64,000 nt of DNA from Penelope pileata (taxonomy: Eukaryota > Chordata > Aves > Galliformes > Cracidae), in NCBI GenBank assembly GCA_013396635.1, contig WBMW01001574.1, forward strand, positions 940,866 through 1,004,865, in the 5' to 3' direction. Every line of letters begins with the position of its first letter. Position 1 is the stretch's first letter. The position numbers were made by a program, and so were the translations under genes. The notes below the pieces were generated by a model. That model had not been told where the DNA came from. It was given only the letters and a program-made list of their open reading frames with translations, and ran no database searches. Shown here piece after piece: positions 50,101 to 64,000 of this stretch.

Positions 50101-53100
50101 AGCACAAACATTTTCTTGACATTTCACAAATGCTAGTATTTGTTATGCTGTTCTTTGTTGGACATGAGTTTGCTTTGTCAGCCTGCTCACTAAGAGACGT
50201 AAGAAGAATAGATAAAGAATAGGACAATTAATTTGCTTTGCACTGATCTGCTAATGCCATGAAAGACATGGCAGAACCAGAGACCCTGGCAACTTCTGTA
50301 CATTTATGGGTGCTGAGACAACGAGAGTAATGACAAAAACCTGTTTGGCAAAGCATTTCTTAATCCTAGAGACATTTTCTCTCAAAAATCTTACAGCACT
50401 GAAAATCTGAAAACAAGAAAATTCTCTTTGATGGATCTTCCTTTACCTTTGATTCTGATTCTGCTTAGCACCCTTGCTCAAAATAGATGCCTCCTGCCTT
50501 TTCTTCTCCCAGCAGTTCAGCTTACTATTTGCAATAAAATGTCTCTCGCTTCTCAGGCAGCTCTTCAAGCTAAGTGTTCAGGTAGACAAACTGCAGCTTT
50601 CAGAGCAAACCACTGGAGAATTTCACTTCTTTCCCATGCAGGTTTCTTTGCAGAGTGCATTCAGAAGCTTTCTTTCTAGGAAATTATATTGTATTTCCGT
50701 GAGGAAGAGACATATGCAGTTGAGATCCCGCGATGACTCTCAAGTTTGTAGTGGTTTACATAGTTTCCATCTCCCGGCACAGTACGGATGGTTTAGTCCT
50801 AAATGGAGCTTGTAATGCAACAAGCCAATGATAAAACGTTTGACTTTAGCTTTTGGTAGAGAACTATCATCTTTCAAAACAGACAAGTCAGAAATGCTGA
50901 TCTCAATGTCAGAGTACTCCTGAACATTTTTTGCAGTTAGTAACGATTCTACTAAATTCCATTATGCTGTATTGATGACCCAGCAATGAAGAGAACTTTG
51001 ATTCTGTCCACTGTAATCTGAAATGGGGCACGGCTCTCAACAAGCCTAGAGGATTGTTAATTTAGGACAGGTAGAGAATTTTACACTGTAAACATTATGC
51101 AGTGCTTTGCAGGCCTTACAGTTACACCGTACGTAAAACCGTGCCTGGTCATCGTGCTGCTGTGATAGTTTCTGAACTGAGTCTGAGCTGAACTGGAGAG
51201 CTGAATTTTCATCTCACTGATCTATGCATTTTGTTTGTTTGTTCTTTTAGCAGCCAGAACAGCAGCTTACAAAAACTAGCAGTTTATAAAAACTATAAAA
51301 ACCTTCTAGAAGTACAACATGGTTATATAGTCTAACAGTTTCCAAAATATATTTGGGAAGAATAGGTACCTGTTTTTCTTTCCGTTTTTCTTTGTCTGTA
51401 GTCCAAAGGATGTTGTAGTACTGTATACTCAGTACCTTGCTTTTTGTGGCATAATGCTGCTTAGAAAGAGCTGCAAGCAGTATAAATTTGATGGGAATAT
51501 GCAAATGTCAGGAAATAAGACAGCCTGTGTGCCACAGACAGCAGATCTCAATTTTATAACAAGGAGGGGTTTGGTTGGTTGGTTGTTGTTTTTCTTAATA
51601 AGGCCATTGGACAGAATATAACAGGTGTGACTCTTTTTTCCTCGATGCAAATACATTTCTCTGATCTTTCTTATTCTCTTATCTTCGTGTGAGCTAGTTA
51701 TAATAGGAGCCCTCAGAGTGCTTTGTATTCTCAAGCCTGCAATATTTTCACATCTGTCATCCCAGAAATCATCTTTCTTATAACAGACTTTCTAGCACAG
51801 CCAGAACGTCTATCTTCCTGGCCTGTTAAACTGCTCTTTCCGATCTGTTCTGTTTGTCCAGTAACCAAAAGAGCTGGGTCTGTCACATTTCCCACTAACT
51901 CTCTCACAGACTAAAACACATCCTGCCTCAGAATGCTCCGCTCATAATCCACTGTGCAGACCTTACCACCTGCTTCCCTATTTCATCACTCACTGACAAT
52001 TACGTGACTCATTCATGCAAATTAGGGATGAATAATTCTCAAAAAATTTGAGTTTACCCAAACTTTCTAAACATTTTTTGATGTTTGCAGATGTAGTTCT
52101 AGTAGTTCTAGTTTATGAGTCTTTGGGAGAGATTTTTTTTTCCCTTTTAAAGAACAACATCTCTGTGCTCACTATGCCAGTCCAGTTCTACGGAACAGAT
52201 TTCCAAAAACTAAGCAAGTAACATCCTTGTCTTGTAAATAACATAGTTACACTCTCAAGAACTGTGATAATGAATAAAGTGTTGCCTTTTACTGTCTGCA
52301 AAAAACATAATCATTAAAATATGAAAGGTAATCATTCATATTTATTTCCCCCCAATGTTCAGAGTTTCATAAGTTACTGCAATTGGGTATTTGATGCCAG
52401 AGTCCGGTGTCAGGGAATTTCTGGCTTCTTACAGACCAAGTTTGAGAGTGTCCATCACACAGTATGTTTGAGCTGGTCTTTCCTACCCATCTTATTGAGT
52501 AGCTAATGCCAAGAATGTTCTGGATATTCCACATAGCCTGTTTAAAGCATTTCTTCACGGTACTCTGTGGTCTTCACAGATGTGTGTTTGGATGCATTCT
52601 TAGCCAAGTTGACGTAGATGTATCGTACAACATAGAGACGAGACTTACAGCACTGGAACAACCTATGTAGGTATACGCAGAGTGTCTTGGATCTGAAGCA
52701 CCTGATCACCTTGGTATCACAACAGGGATTCTTATGGAGGTCACAGGGCTGAATGAGCAATCCTACCCTGCTTCCAGATCCAAGCTACTATATCTGTAGG
52801 ATTCTGCTACCAGCCTTAGATTGCCACTATTATGGAGGTCTGTCCTGTATTTCACTGCACAGAGTTTGTATGTCCTGAGATGGTAAGCTGAATATCTGTA
52901 GGGTTTCTGGTTTGGTTTGGCATTTTGTGAAAAGAAAATTTTTCCTTGAGAGGAAACTCTAATGAAAACAGAGTAAGTCCTTTGTTAGCAAGCTCTTGTA
53001 GTCTGCTAACATGTTTAATTTAAAAGGTTACTGTAGAAAGAAGGCACTTACAGGCACTCTACCACAAAATAAAACCATATTTGAAGCAGACAGATGGAGC

Positions 53101-53170
53101 TAAATGAACCAGGACAACCTACAACTCATTTTAAAAGGTCTGATGTTGCATAAGAATGAAGACAAGAACA

Positions 53171-53194
53171 AACAAATAAATAAATAAATAAAAA
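53171..53194 (+). repeat. (AAAT)n microsatellite
   Basis: About five tandem AAAT/AATA units. Confidence 0.92.
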
Positions 53195-55999
53195 GGAGGC
53201 TTTATAAAATAATCATTATCCTGAGTGTGTGTCCCTAGTGTAATGCCTCTCTGAACAGCAATTCTTAGAATTCAGGAAATGCTATTGCACCACACTGAAG
53301 AATATTGAAGAATATTCAAGATTAACCAGTCCAGCATCTGTCTACATAGTACCTTTTTTTTTCTTTTTAATAGTCACTGATATATTCTAAAACTTTCAGA
53401 AAGTGTAAGAGCAAGGGCTTTCTATAGAAAACAGACAGCACAAGGGCACTCAGATAAATATGCACAGCTTGTAGAGAAAAAGCACAAACTCTTCTCAGCA
53501 ATTTCTGAAGAACAAGGAAGTTAACAAGAAAGACTAATTTGATATAAACAGTCTGTCTTACTCATAAAAATGCTGAATACCAGCAATTAAAACATTTAAA
53601 AGATGGCATCACTTGTTAATATTTATTCACAGATTGACTATTCTTCCCCATTCTCATGTAATATGCTTCATTTCTGGGCATCTGAGAAGTTTCAAGGGAG
53701 GTTTTTGAAGTAGTGCTCCTCCTTTTGCAAAGAATCATATCTTTAAATGATAGTTAACTAATACCATCTAGTTTCCATAACCCAACTGATAACCTAAAGT
53801 TGATTACAGTAGCAATGCACTTTTCTATAATACCCTTTTAAAGCAGAGAATGTGAGGATATGTTTATTTATTACTTGGTGAACAAATATATTCTCAGCAG
53901 AAGGCAATTGAGGATAACATACTGCATTAATGAGTATTTTTCATAGCATAGTTTTTTCCACTTTTCTTTGTATTCAACTTCTTGGATTTTGTTACTACTT
54001 TCTTCTGCATGCATCGACGCTAATCAAACAGGTTGCGTTTTTAGAGCTACGTTCTTGGCCATGCTTGATTTGAATGTGTGAAAATGCTACCTTTCCAGCC
54101 AGAGACACCAATGATTCATTACATTCTAAAGAGAAATATAATGATTCAGACGCCGCTAGAACAGCCACCTGCACATTGAAACCGTAGGTGTCATTTGCAT
54201 GCTGATGCAATACACTGCTAGTGTAAGTATGGTCTAAAACCCCTACAGCAGTGTCTTGGGCAAAGATGAGGGAAACAAGGAGGAAGTACATGTGGGGAAA
54301 GAGACATCATTTATAGAATCATGACATTTTGTCTGGCAGGCATGCTCAAGGAGTGATGGCATAAGTGTCACTAACTTCGGGGTATGCTTTTAAAGTAAAA
54401 AGAATGTCTTTTTCAGGGGAATTATTATACTGTATTTCCACACTATACCACCCACAAGTCATCTGTAAATACATGTATATTTATATATTTTAAGAATAAA
54501 CAACCTGCACATCAGCAGTAGTGGAGTTATGACTGTGCACAGGTAATACAAGGTTAGGTTTGCCTCAGAATTCCTTAGTGGTCTTTTCTGCTTCTGCCTC
54601 TGTAATGTGATTGTCTGTAGCCTAGACAATTCCCACTCCTAAGCTGCAAATGTCTTTTTTTTCTAGAGTGATAGCCCTCCTGCTCTCACAGTAATCTGGG
54701 GACTTATTTTCAAGAACTGATACTTGGAGAGGATGCAGGGAACATGTATACTAATGAGTTAACTGCATAACGTAAACAAAGGATGTAACAAAAAGGTACC
54801 ACAGTGCAAGGTGCACATGATGAAGAGGCTGATTTTCATGTAATGTTGCTCTTAAACAGAAACTTTAAGTCACTAGGTCAAACTTCAGCATTGTCCCATT
54901 TATTCTCAGAACGAATTCCTGTACCAGCAGAGAAAAACTGAGAGGCATACCTCAAAGCCATTTATCCATACCCAAGTTAACGTACCAGCCTTGGGACTAA
55001 ATGATCTATTGAAGAATTTAGAGCAAACCAGAGCATTTCTGTGGCCCCTTACAGCAGTTTTCCAGATGTTTTGAGCAGTTACAGATGCGCAGAATAACCA
55101 AAGCCAGTCCCAGCACCTGAACCAAATACACACGGTCATGCTGTTTAAGCCAAGAGTAAACCTGGTTTTGGACATATTTATTTCTGTGATGTAAGCAAGC
55201 ATAGGATAAAGCCCTTGACGAGAATTTTGCTAGTGCATAACTTCTTGATTATTTTGTTTCCCAGCCTCATGAAGCCTTTCATTAGGCTCTGTGCTTCGTG
55301 TCTTCTAAGACTCAATTCATTGATGCATTTGTGCAATTCATTTTTGTTGCTTTTTAAAGGTGAGTCCAAATGTCTTTTTAACTGGCTGCACCAAACGATA
55401 AGATATGGGCCCGGAGGCCCTTTCTTCAGTTGCACTCACTGCCACCCAAATCTAGAACCATATTTAAGTTTTGAGCTCAGTTGCAATGCATTTGCAATAA
55501 ATCCCTTATGAAACACTGAAGAAAGTGGAAAGCTGATGAGTACAGATAATTATTAGCCAGGTTTGAGACGCATATGTTTTAGGAACGCTGCCATAACTTG
55601 ATGTGGAGCATTTAACTTCCCCCAGTGTCACCAGTTAGGTCATTGAACTGGGCAAGGCTGACATGGCTGTCAGATTGTTCTTCTCTCAGATTGTTAATTC
55701 TATGGACTTTGAGTGGACAAACAACACATCCTGTGTCATTTACTAATGCTTTCATGGACTTTCTACGCTTAGTTATTTACCGCGGCTACTAAAAGGAAAC
55801 TAAAATTTTCAAAATTAAATACTATTTTAATGTCATGCTTCCATATAACACCAGTGAGGCTTTCTTCTACAGTCTTCCTTGTTTCATCTGTATCACATTT
55901 TACTTCTTTCCATTCATTTCTGTCCTCACTGTGATGTGTGCAGCTGAAAATTAAGTAAGTCAAATAAACTATATTTGAATTCCAATGTGAGAATCTTGC

Positions 56000-57650
56000 C
56001 TAATGAGTCTGGCACCTAATCTTTGTTGATAGCAGACAAATAATATTTAATATTTCCTTTCATAAAAAGTAGCTACTTAGACTGCTTAGAGGATATCTTA
56101 AATTTTTGTATAATATTTATTTTTCATTTATGTCTGTTTTTAAACATCTTCCTCTGTCTGTTTGTGAGCTGATAAATCTGTTATAGGCTTAGTGTAGACA
56201 TCATTTATACCTAGAAAAGCATATCTGAAAATACATTACCTTTAAATAGCTGGATCCATCACATCTGAGCTCGCATGTCTGATAGTGAAAAAGCTCCATT
56301 TCATTTCAGAAGAAAAATTGCTTCTGTCAAGGTAAACAGAATGCATTATCCCCCTTTAATAACCATTTTTAAGCATGCTTCTGTGTTACTTTTTTTCACA
56401 GCTGTATTGCAATAAGCCTTAGAGTAATTGCCAGTTCTTCTGTCTAATAGGTTCATTATTCTTTTGCCATAATTGCAGCCATTAAACGTCCAATTGTTAA
56501 ATTTCCACTCTTACATTTACTTAGTGTTACATTTTATAATGGGGTATGTCATTACAGCACCCCAGTGGCTACAGCTGTTGTTCAAAGTGTTTCTAAAAGT
56601 CAATGAGATCTATCTGAGATAAGTCTGTATTCTTGATTTTTCATAGATTCTCTCCACTGCACTATGTATGTCATCTTTTTTTCCAGCTTTTTCAAAGATA
56701 GCTGCGTTTAGGTACCCTTTACTGAAAGTTTAAGAACCTGACCTATTCAGGAAGACATAAAACTGTGACTTTAATATTTCTGAAGCACCATTTTTTCACT
56801 TTTATGAAATGATTCATATATAACAAGGTGATGGAGCAAAGATTTAACTAAGGGAAATTAACACTTATGGCTTAATAGCTTTTCGAGAACACTGATTTAT
56901 CTTTCTTTTGTCATGTTAAATTTGTTGGGCTTTTTCTTTGTTGTGAAAGAAGCCTAGCTCCTAGTGTTAGCTCCAGTTGTATAAAATGTAATAAAATGAT
57001 CTACCTAATTCCCCTTTCCTCATTACTTGACATTTCTAGATAAGTTAGTAAGTATGCCAGGGTTTACTAATTCTTATGTTAGAGGGGATTGTTGATTTAA
57101 AGTGTTACATTTGGACCTGACATGTAAGATTTATTAACAATGACTAAAAGCCCTTCCAATTATCACTCTGCCCTAATCATTATTAATCCTCTTTCTTTCA
57201 TAACGCACTGAAGATCTATATAGTTTGTGTGTACTCTCAGGTCTCAATTAGACTTCTTATGATGACAATGAAAAATAGTTTTGAGACATCTATACTAACA
57301 TTGTTGATAACCCGTGCCCAATAACCCTATTTGGGAGGTTATCCAGCCATTGATCTTTTCTGAGCATAATGTCACGTCACTTTAAAACTTTCATAGTCAG
57401 TATGTCATTTTTACTGCTTAGATTTCACACTGTTCCATAAGGGGTTGATTAAAACTGCATTTGAAATGTATAGCACATAAGGTTTCCTATACACCACATT
57501 TTCATTCTTAACCTCATTATCAAGATATAATTTTTTTCTGTGATTAACCTATAATTGCAACATTTCATATTAGTATATGCAGTATTTCATATCTTCCACC
57601 TTATATGTTATAACAAAAACAATAATAGTGTAGTGATGAACATATTTGCT
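56000..57650. promoter_or_regulatory. possible cluster of conserved non-coding elements
   Basis: Repeat-free, very AT-rich sequence with many homeodomain-like TAATTA/ATTA cores, for example CCATAATTGCAGCCATTAAA near 56468 and CCTAATCATTATTAATCC near 57173. No coding frame or transposon is visible over 1.6 kb. The texture is that of vertebrate conserved regulatory DNA, but this is only an impression without an alignment. Confidence 0.2.
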
Positions 57651-58177
57651 TTATATAAAATAGGAATTCTTATTTAAGCAATTTAAAAGAGATTTTTTTT
57701 CATCCAGATTCCTTCCCATATCACAGAATGTATACTAAAGATAGAAACAAAAGTGGTCATATTTAAAAAAAAAAAAGTGTTTCTTTTTTCTGTTTGGATG
57801 TAGGCATTCCACAGAGGAAGGCAAAGAGAAATACTCACCATCTCTACATCTAGACTGCAGTTCAAATCTACATCGTTATCAAAGTAGAAAGTTATTATCA
57901 CATCACATCTGTATATGTGACATTTACCTGCTTGCCATAATCATGTTTTCAGTACCAAGGTACTGGGTAATTAGTCCTTTTCATGTCTGGCACCTGATTA
58001 TAGTTATACTTGATATGCCAAGGTGTTGAAGAGGCCATTCAGATGTTCTGTTCCTTAGCGGGGGAGTTCTCCTTGAGCTAACTAGATGTTGCAAATTTCT
58101 AATGTGAATGTCTGTTTTACAACTACAGAACTTTCCAGGATTCCTGGATTGCAAAACTCAAGGAAATACAGAGGAGG

Positions 58178-58193
58178 AAAAAAAAAAAAAAAA
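58178..58193 (+). repeat. A16 homopolymer
   Basis: GAGGAGG followed by A16 and CCTACACC. Confidence 0.95.
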
Positions 58194-61100
58194 CCTACAC
58201 CAGCTAAGAAAATGGGGGAAAAAAATATGTATTTTACAATGTAATTAGTATTAGCTTAATCAAACAGCTAGCAGAAATTAATTAAATAATTTTATCCTGC
58301 TTTCAGTTCTTTGAGGCATTGGGTGGATGAAAATGAAAAATATTTTATTTCACAATCCAAGTTAAAACAGAGAACATCTCATAGTCAGCAGATCATCACA
58401 ATGTGAATTTCAGATATTTCAGCTAGAGGTACAACTCACATTCAAATCATAAGTCATTCTGCAAGCTATATAACTCAGTTAATAAATATAGTTTGAATTT
58501 CAGACTGCCCAGAAATACTTTCTACTTACATTTTTCATACAGTGATTACAAGTATCATCTACATCTCTCTTACACCCACAAACCATTACAGCTACAACAG
58601 CACTGTTGTGCAGAAATCATCTGTTCTGTGGTTGATTCCTTCAACAGTCTTTCAGTGTCTCAGCCAGTGCCCATCAACATTATCTGAGAAACTTTTATCT
58701 ATAACTGGTTGAAATACTCGGTAGTTTCAAAGATATTGTGAAGGTATAAAATTGTTAAATTTTATTGCTAGTAGGAACAAGAACCCCAACTTGCTGCCCA
58801 AAACCTATGCAGTAGATGTTAACTCAATGGGAAGATTATTAAAGAAGAAAGATGTTGGGAGCAAGGCAGTCAGCAAATTTGTTTGATAGGTATAGATTGC
58901 AAAGGAGCAACGGAAATTTGCCAAAAATTCTGATAACTTACTAACTTGGAGACTTATTGAAAAACAAGATCCAAGAAGCAGTGGCTGGAGAGATGAAGGA
59001 CAGAGGTGCCACAGTAGGAGATGAACAGTAGGAAAGGTTTCTAAGCCAACCGGGCTACAAAAACACCATGGATGCAGAAAGACCATGAGTTTCTCCATTG
59101 GCCTTTATCCTATCCAGTGGTGAGAAGACAAAGACAGTGAAGTGCATACAACTTTATTTTTGAGCACACATCTGAACATTTCTCATACTGTTAAAGAGGC
59201 AAAGGTTTCAGACGTGTTTTATAAAATCTTTGTGAGGTACATTTACCATGTAAATTCTCTGTGAACTGTACATCTTCCAGCAGAGATTTCTAGAAAAGTG
59301 TGAGAAAATTACCAGTGCTCCTGAAGGGTGAGACCAAAAAGCTGAGCAGTCCAAAAAGTGATTCCAAGCCCAAAAGCTGAGGATTTCAGCTATGTACTCT
59401 GGAGAGGTTTCAAGGAATAGTAGCTACCTCACCAGAATATCTCTGGGAACTCTGAGTGCAATTCTTTCACTCAGCTTGGACTTTCAGAGCAGTACATATG
59501 TACATAGGCATTATGTTTATTGAAAGCTGAAGCTGTATGTGAGGTTGTACTTGTTAATACAACTGAATTACATACTTGGGGAATAATGGGACCTTTCTGG
59601 TTTCTGTTTGGTACGAATACCATCCACTACATTCCAGCTGTAGACAGAAGAAATGTAGATTGATTTTCCGTTCCCAAATTACAGCTCTTGTTCACATTGT
59701 GTTCATTGCAGATGGGGCCAATCCATGTGTCTTCTAGACTGTTAAAATCTAGAGACAAAAATCTTGTGTAACTTGGGAGTTGAATGACTTTGGTATGGTA
59801 TCATGGGCGTAGGCTGTGTAAGCCCACAGTGGATTTGCTTGCTTGTGTTGAAGTCATCCCAAAGTCATTACAGCGACTTTTCTGACTGTGACTGTGCTTT
59901 CACTCTCGCTATTCCTTTTCTCCCTACAGTGCACCAACAGATCAGTTTGAGCTTGAAATAATAATAACATTGTAGATGGTTTATGACACAGCCTTAACCT
60001 TCTTTAATAGCAGCTTTATGTATTCAATATTCTGCTGCTCTAGTTGGCTTGCACTGGTCACTAAATAAAATAAAGTTCATATTTATTGCTATGTGCCATT
60101 TAAAAGCAATCACTCAAAACAAGAATTATAAGATTTTCTACAGATGAAAATGTTTTTGTGATGGAAGTTGGCAAGGCCAATCTGTTACCATGATGCATGG
60201 AGAAGAAAGGCCAATGTTCTTGACTGTTTAGTGAATGCACTTATTTTCTTTTTGCAGTTTTCATTATGGCAAATTGTTTGACCTAGCAGAGAGACATCTT
60301 CTCAAGGCTGGGATCATATTGTTTTGCTAGTATAATTCCATCACAGTCAACAATGGATATAAACTGAAAGGTGGAAAAATGAGGCAGAAAGGTGCCACAG
60401 CATAGGATGCTATGTTTTCAGATCAGTAATCAGTGTCTATTTAAAATAAAATAGAAATATATGAAATGAGATGCCTTGACTCCATTTTATTAAGGTGAAG
60501 TTTTATTACTAGTGTTATGATCAAATGAAGGAAAATAGGGGTAGTGAGAGCTATACACAGGAGAATAAGAGCAAGTAACTGAAAATTTATTATATTAACC
60601 TAACAGTTCCTGACATTCTGTAAAGTCATTGAGATATAATTCTTTATCAAAAGCTAAAAAGTTTCTGTTAAATTTTTAATTATTTTTAATTTTAAATTAA
60701 GTTAAATAAAAAAAAAGCCAAATGGAAATCCTGTATATTGTATGTATCTCCATTGCAAGAGCCATGTATATCTGATTTACTTTAGGACAATGTAAAAGAA
60801 TAAAAGATGCAAATTTTCTAATCAAAATTCTAGAGAATAAATAGAAAAGATTACCTTGCAGAGTAGTAACATCTATAAAGAGAAGCACTGCTTTCTCTGC
60901 TGCCTCACCAAATCAGTGTAGTGGCATTCAAATTTGTGTACTGATCCTTACCTTCTTTTTAAAATGGATTTGTTTCTTGTTTGTTTGATTTTTAATATAA
61001 TGAAAATATCGTGTCTAGTGATTTTATTAAAGTTTTTATAAGATAGCAAAGATTATTTTACAGTATAAACCTTTATATAAAAGAGAATCATCCCTTCATT

Positions 61101-61834
61101 TGTACTTTTGCAGCCCAATATTCACGTAGTTACGCTGGGCCAAATTCAACCATCCTGAATGAGGAAAACAGACACAGGTTGTTCACACAAACTTTATCTA
61201 ACTGCCACTTGCCCATGTCTATAGTTCCATAGAAGTTGAATTGAATTACTATGCAAATAACTCTGCACATGTACATGCTGTCAGGTTCCAGTTAATAAAT
61301 GGCCTTATTTCTCTGTTATTTTCATGAACTATACAGAAAAGATGCTTATGCAGACATTTCTTCAAAAATATAAATAAGATTTTCTATCAGATGAGAAAAA
61401 TAACACTATTCTGGCTCTCTGCAAATTGACTGCTTTTCAACTGTGTTTAATTTTCTGAATTTCTAGCTGTTTTAATTACATTGTAGATTTATCTCCACAT
61501 GGATGTTGACATGCACTGCAAATGTGGTAATTATTTATCAGAAGATGTACTGTCCTGGCTTTTGATAGGGTCTGACTCTTCTTTACCTGAAATCTTGGAT
61601 ACCTGTAGAGTAATGAAAAAGTCTTTAAAAAGAGAGAGATTTGCCCAGTTATGGCCCCCTACCTTGGTCAAATCTGTTACAGTTACCACAAATTAGAATG
61701 AGATCCAGAACATTCACTTACCTTAATTTTAGATCCTGGCATTGCAGGTGGAAGCACATATACATATTATAAGAGAGCAGACAATGAATATAAATTTGCG
61801 TTCTCTGTGTCAGTGATCTCTGTAATTAATCCCT

Positions 61835-61859
61835 ACATACATACATACATGCATACATG
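61835..61859 (+). repeat. (ACAT)n microsatellite
   Basis: About six tandem ACAT/CATG units with a G variant in two of them. Confidence 0.92.
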
Positions 61860-64000
61860 CAGGACTGAGCCTTCTGCTACCATGTGTGCCCTTCAGAATC
61901 TAAGCAACATAGATGCACATGGGTTATGCTAATCCTGGGCAGCTTTGCCAGTTCAGTTTTGCAGCACTCCTCAAGCAGATCTCAAGGAGATGACTCAAAG
62001 ATGCTTGCAGACTGCCTAGATACAGTGCTTTGCCCCTCATGGCCTTTTTACCACCAGTGTTTTTCGGCTTCTTGAGAGATGCCGATGGAAGCTGGACTAC
62101 TCTGGAAGTGAACCAAGTCTTTAGTCTTAGTTTCATCTCACTGCAAGGGCACTAAGGAGATACAAAGAGAGGAGATCTGCTTTGTCGTGCATTAATTCAC
62201 ATTCAGATCTAACAGTAGTTCAGACTGGTGCAAGCCATCGCAGAGAAACTGCAAGAAACACTGCTATTCCCCTTTTGTAAAATCTCTGGATTGATTTGTT
62301 TTTTGACTAGTCCTGCAGTCAGAGGTGGCTGAATGTGCAGTGGAAATCACTCTCTTGAAATAGTGAACACTTAGTAAAATAGGGTTATTTTATCCAGTCA
62401 CTGCTTGTCATGATACTCCTTTAGAATACGAAATATTTATTTTACTTACGCTTTTTAGAAAGAGGTGAAGGGTTTTTGAGACTATGGCAAATTCAAGTGC
62501 TCCACTGTCTGTTTTTTAACAAGTTATTTCTGATGGACATGTATTACAAATCAACTCTTTTTATTTTGCTACATTTTTGAGATATGTTGAAAATGATGAG
62601 TCATATGAAAAAGAACTTGCATACGTAAGCAGTTACTGGAATTGTTAATACAGTCTGCAATGATTTGCCATAGCACTGGATGATCTTTATTTAAAAGATT
62701 TGACAGATTTGAGTGGGTGCTCGGTTTGAACAGAGAGTAAAGAATCTCTTGCCATGTTTATCTCAGCTTTTCTTCCAAAGTTCTGGAAAGTCTTCTATAA
62801 TTAATTTACAGAACACCTAAAATGGTTGTAAAAATTAGATAAAATAAAAAATTGTGGGATGTTTTTTTTTTTGCTTGTTTTCATTTTACAATTAATTATA
62901 CTGGCATCTTAGATAAACTAACTTAAGCTATGAGAAGAAAATGCCAGTTCACATTTTCACTTTGGTTGCTTTAATGTTATCGACTTCAATGGAGTTGATC
63001 AATGAAAAATTTACCCTGACAACATATGCACCCATGCTCTCATATCATTAGTTCCTTACTGATCATACTATTTGAGGTTCAAACACTTGGTTCCTACATC
63101 ATCTTACACTAGGGTCTGGGTAAGCAAATAAAAAAACACAGACATTCAAATGGGGCCCCGAGTTCAAAAACGTTGCTTACTTACATATTTTAACTACATA
63201 CTACCTAAATACATGGCATAATTGAAATAATAGCGAGAAAATAATCCAACTTACTGTTCTTGGTGTTTTTCCAGCATTTATTGGGCTGTAAAAACTGGGA
63301 ATATGCCTTTCCCAAATGTTAATGAGGATTCCTTGTCATGTGCAACCAGCACAAACCAGTGCTATCTGCTAATTTGCACTTTAAACATTCCCATCCGAAA
63401 GCAGTCAGGGGAGTGAGCATTTTGCCTAGTCTAAAATCAATGTCAACAATCAGATATTGACAGTATTTATCACATATTTTAGGAGGAAATACACCATTAA
63501 ATGGAGCAATTAAGTATAGGTCCTCCATAGCTTACAATTTGTACTCATTTTTTAAGTCCAAAATAAATTGAAATGATTGATAACTCCAAATGCTAAACCT
63601 TCCAAAATTACATTTAATTTTATCTTCTTTTCAAGCTTCAAGAACCATGCTGTAGAATCTTCATTAGAGTACTACTTGATCTTCATGTTTCAGAGGCTGT
63701 TTTGAATCAGCTCAAATTGTTCAAGAATGCAGTAAGACTATTTTCACAATAATTCTGTTTTGAAAATACTGATAATTGTGACAGTGAGCACTTGTGAATA
63801 TATAGCAATGGATGACAAACAATAGTCTCTGCTTTCTCTTTAAGTTACCATTGACAACAGATGAACTCTCATAGCTTTAAGCGACAAAAGTCGCATCCAC
63901 ACTACTGGGATTCCAATTAGGCAACTTTGAACACAGTCCATTTGTCAGATTTTAGGTAGCTTGCATTGCTATTAGCTGGAAGCAAGAGACAGTTCTCTAC

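Larger units (their letters stand above)
47186..64000. other. unassigned non-coding stretch to window end
   Basis: Mostly unique AT-rich DNA. Contents seen: a 15-bp tandem duplication at 47502-47531, simple repeats at 53171, 58178 and 61835, and a long repeat-free AT-rich stretch at 56000-57650. I see no exon of ST6GALNAC5 or any other neighbour, and no RNA gene. Short words at 61140 and 62970 recall ancient amniote repeats but are too short to call. Confidence 0.6.

Noticed and set aside
62965..63015. GACTTCAATGGAGTTGATC, resembling a word common in ancient amniote repeats.
   Set aside because: Too short to separate from chance without a library search.
47186..64000. First exon of the neighbouring gene ST6GALNAC5.
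   Set aside because: Expected next on this side from human gene order, but no matching start exon or GC-rich promoter was found before the window ends.
1..64000. tRNA genes, snRNAs, CRISPR arrays, intact endogenous retroviruses.
   Set aside because: No tRNA-like fold with A/B boxes, no regular spaced repeats, and no gag/pol-like frame was seen on either strand.

Overview
This window looks like nuclear DNA from a bird, most likely a galliform close to chicken. It is AT-rich and almost free of long open frames. It has intron/exon structure with GT/AG junctions, a CR1 3'-end fragment of the avian type, a short mariner-like element resembling the chicken Galluhop/MARINER1_GG group, and decayed amniote SINE/LINE relics. 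Nothing bacterial or phage-like is visible: no operons, CRISPR array or insertion sequence.

The only gene I can name is ST6GALNAC3 (alpha-N-acetylgalactosaminide alpha-2,6-sialyltransferase 3), on the + strand. Its last two coding exons lie at 21175-21282 and 22854-23040. They join in frame (AA|G lysine codon) and encode the C-terminal third of the catalytic domain, with sialyl motifs S (C-terminal part), III and VS intact. Positions 1-21174 are therefore intron (probably intron 3 of a five-exon gene), and 21283-22853 is the last intron (1,571 bp). The 3' UTR starts at 23041. Its end cannot be fixed from sequence, but candidate poly(A) signals lie at 23371, 25947, 29266 and 30948. The rest, to 64000, is presumably intergenic or a neighbouring intron.

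Repeats and relics, in order: a 5S-rRNA-headed SINE (AmnSINE1/Deu-SINE-like) at 6456-6802; an L3/CR1-like LINE tail at 12180-12272; a possible MIR core at 19665-19735; an amniote MIR-like SINE tail at 23965-24072; a 553-bp TA-flanked mariner-like MITE at 24261-24813; an antisense CR1/L3-superfamily LINE fragment with readable reverse-transcriptase signature at about 32470-34400; and the 3' end of a CR1 LINE (minus strand) at 46922-47185. Homopolymers and simple repeats are scattered; the most striking is a (TC)10-T36 tract at 30806-30861.

Less certain but worth checking: a GC-rich block at about 37095-37922 with promoter-like motifs on both strands and a strong splice donor; three short stretches that look like exons or gene relics (8508-8618 +, 6808-7013 -, 16297-16492 +); and several repeat-free AT-rich stretches with homeodomain/POU-like sites that could be conserved non-coding elements. 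I found no clearly new biological system. Most open frames here read as chance.
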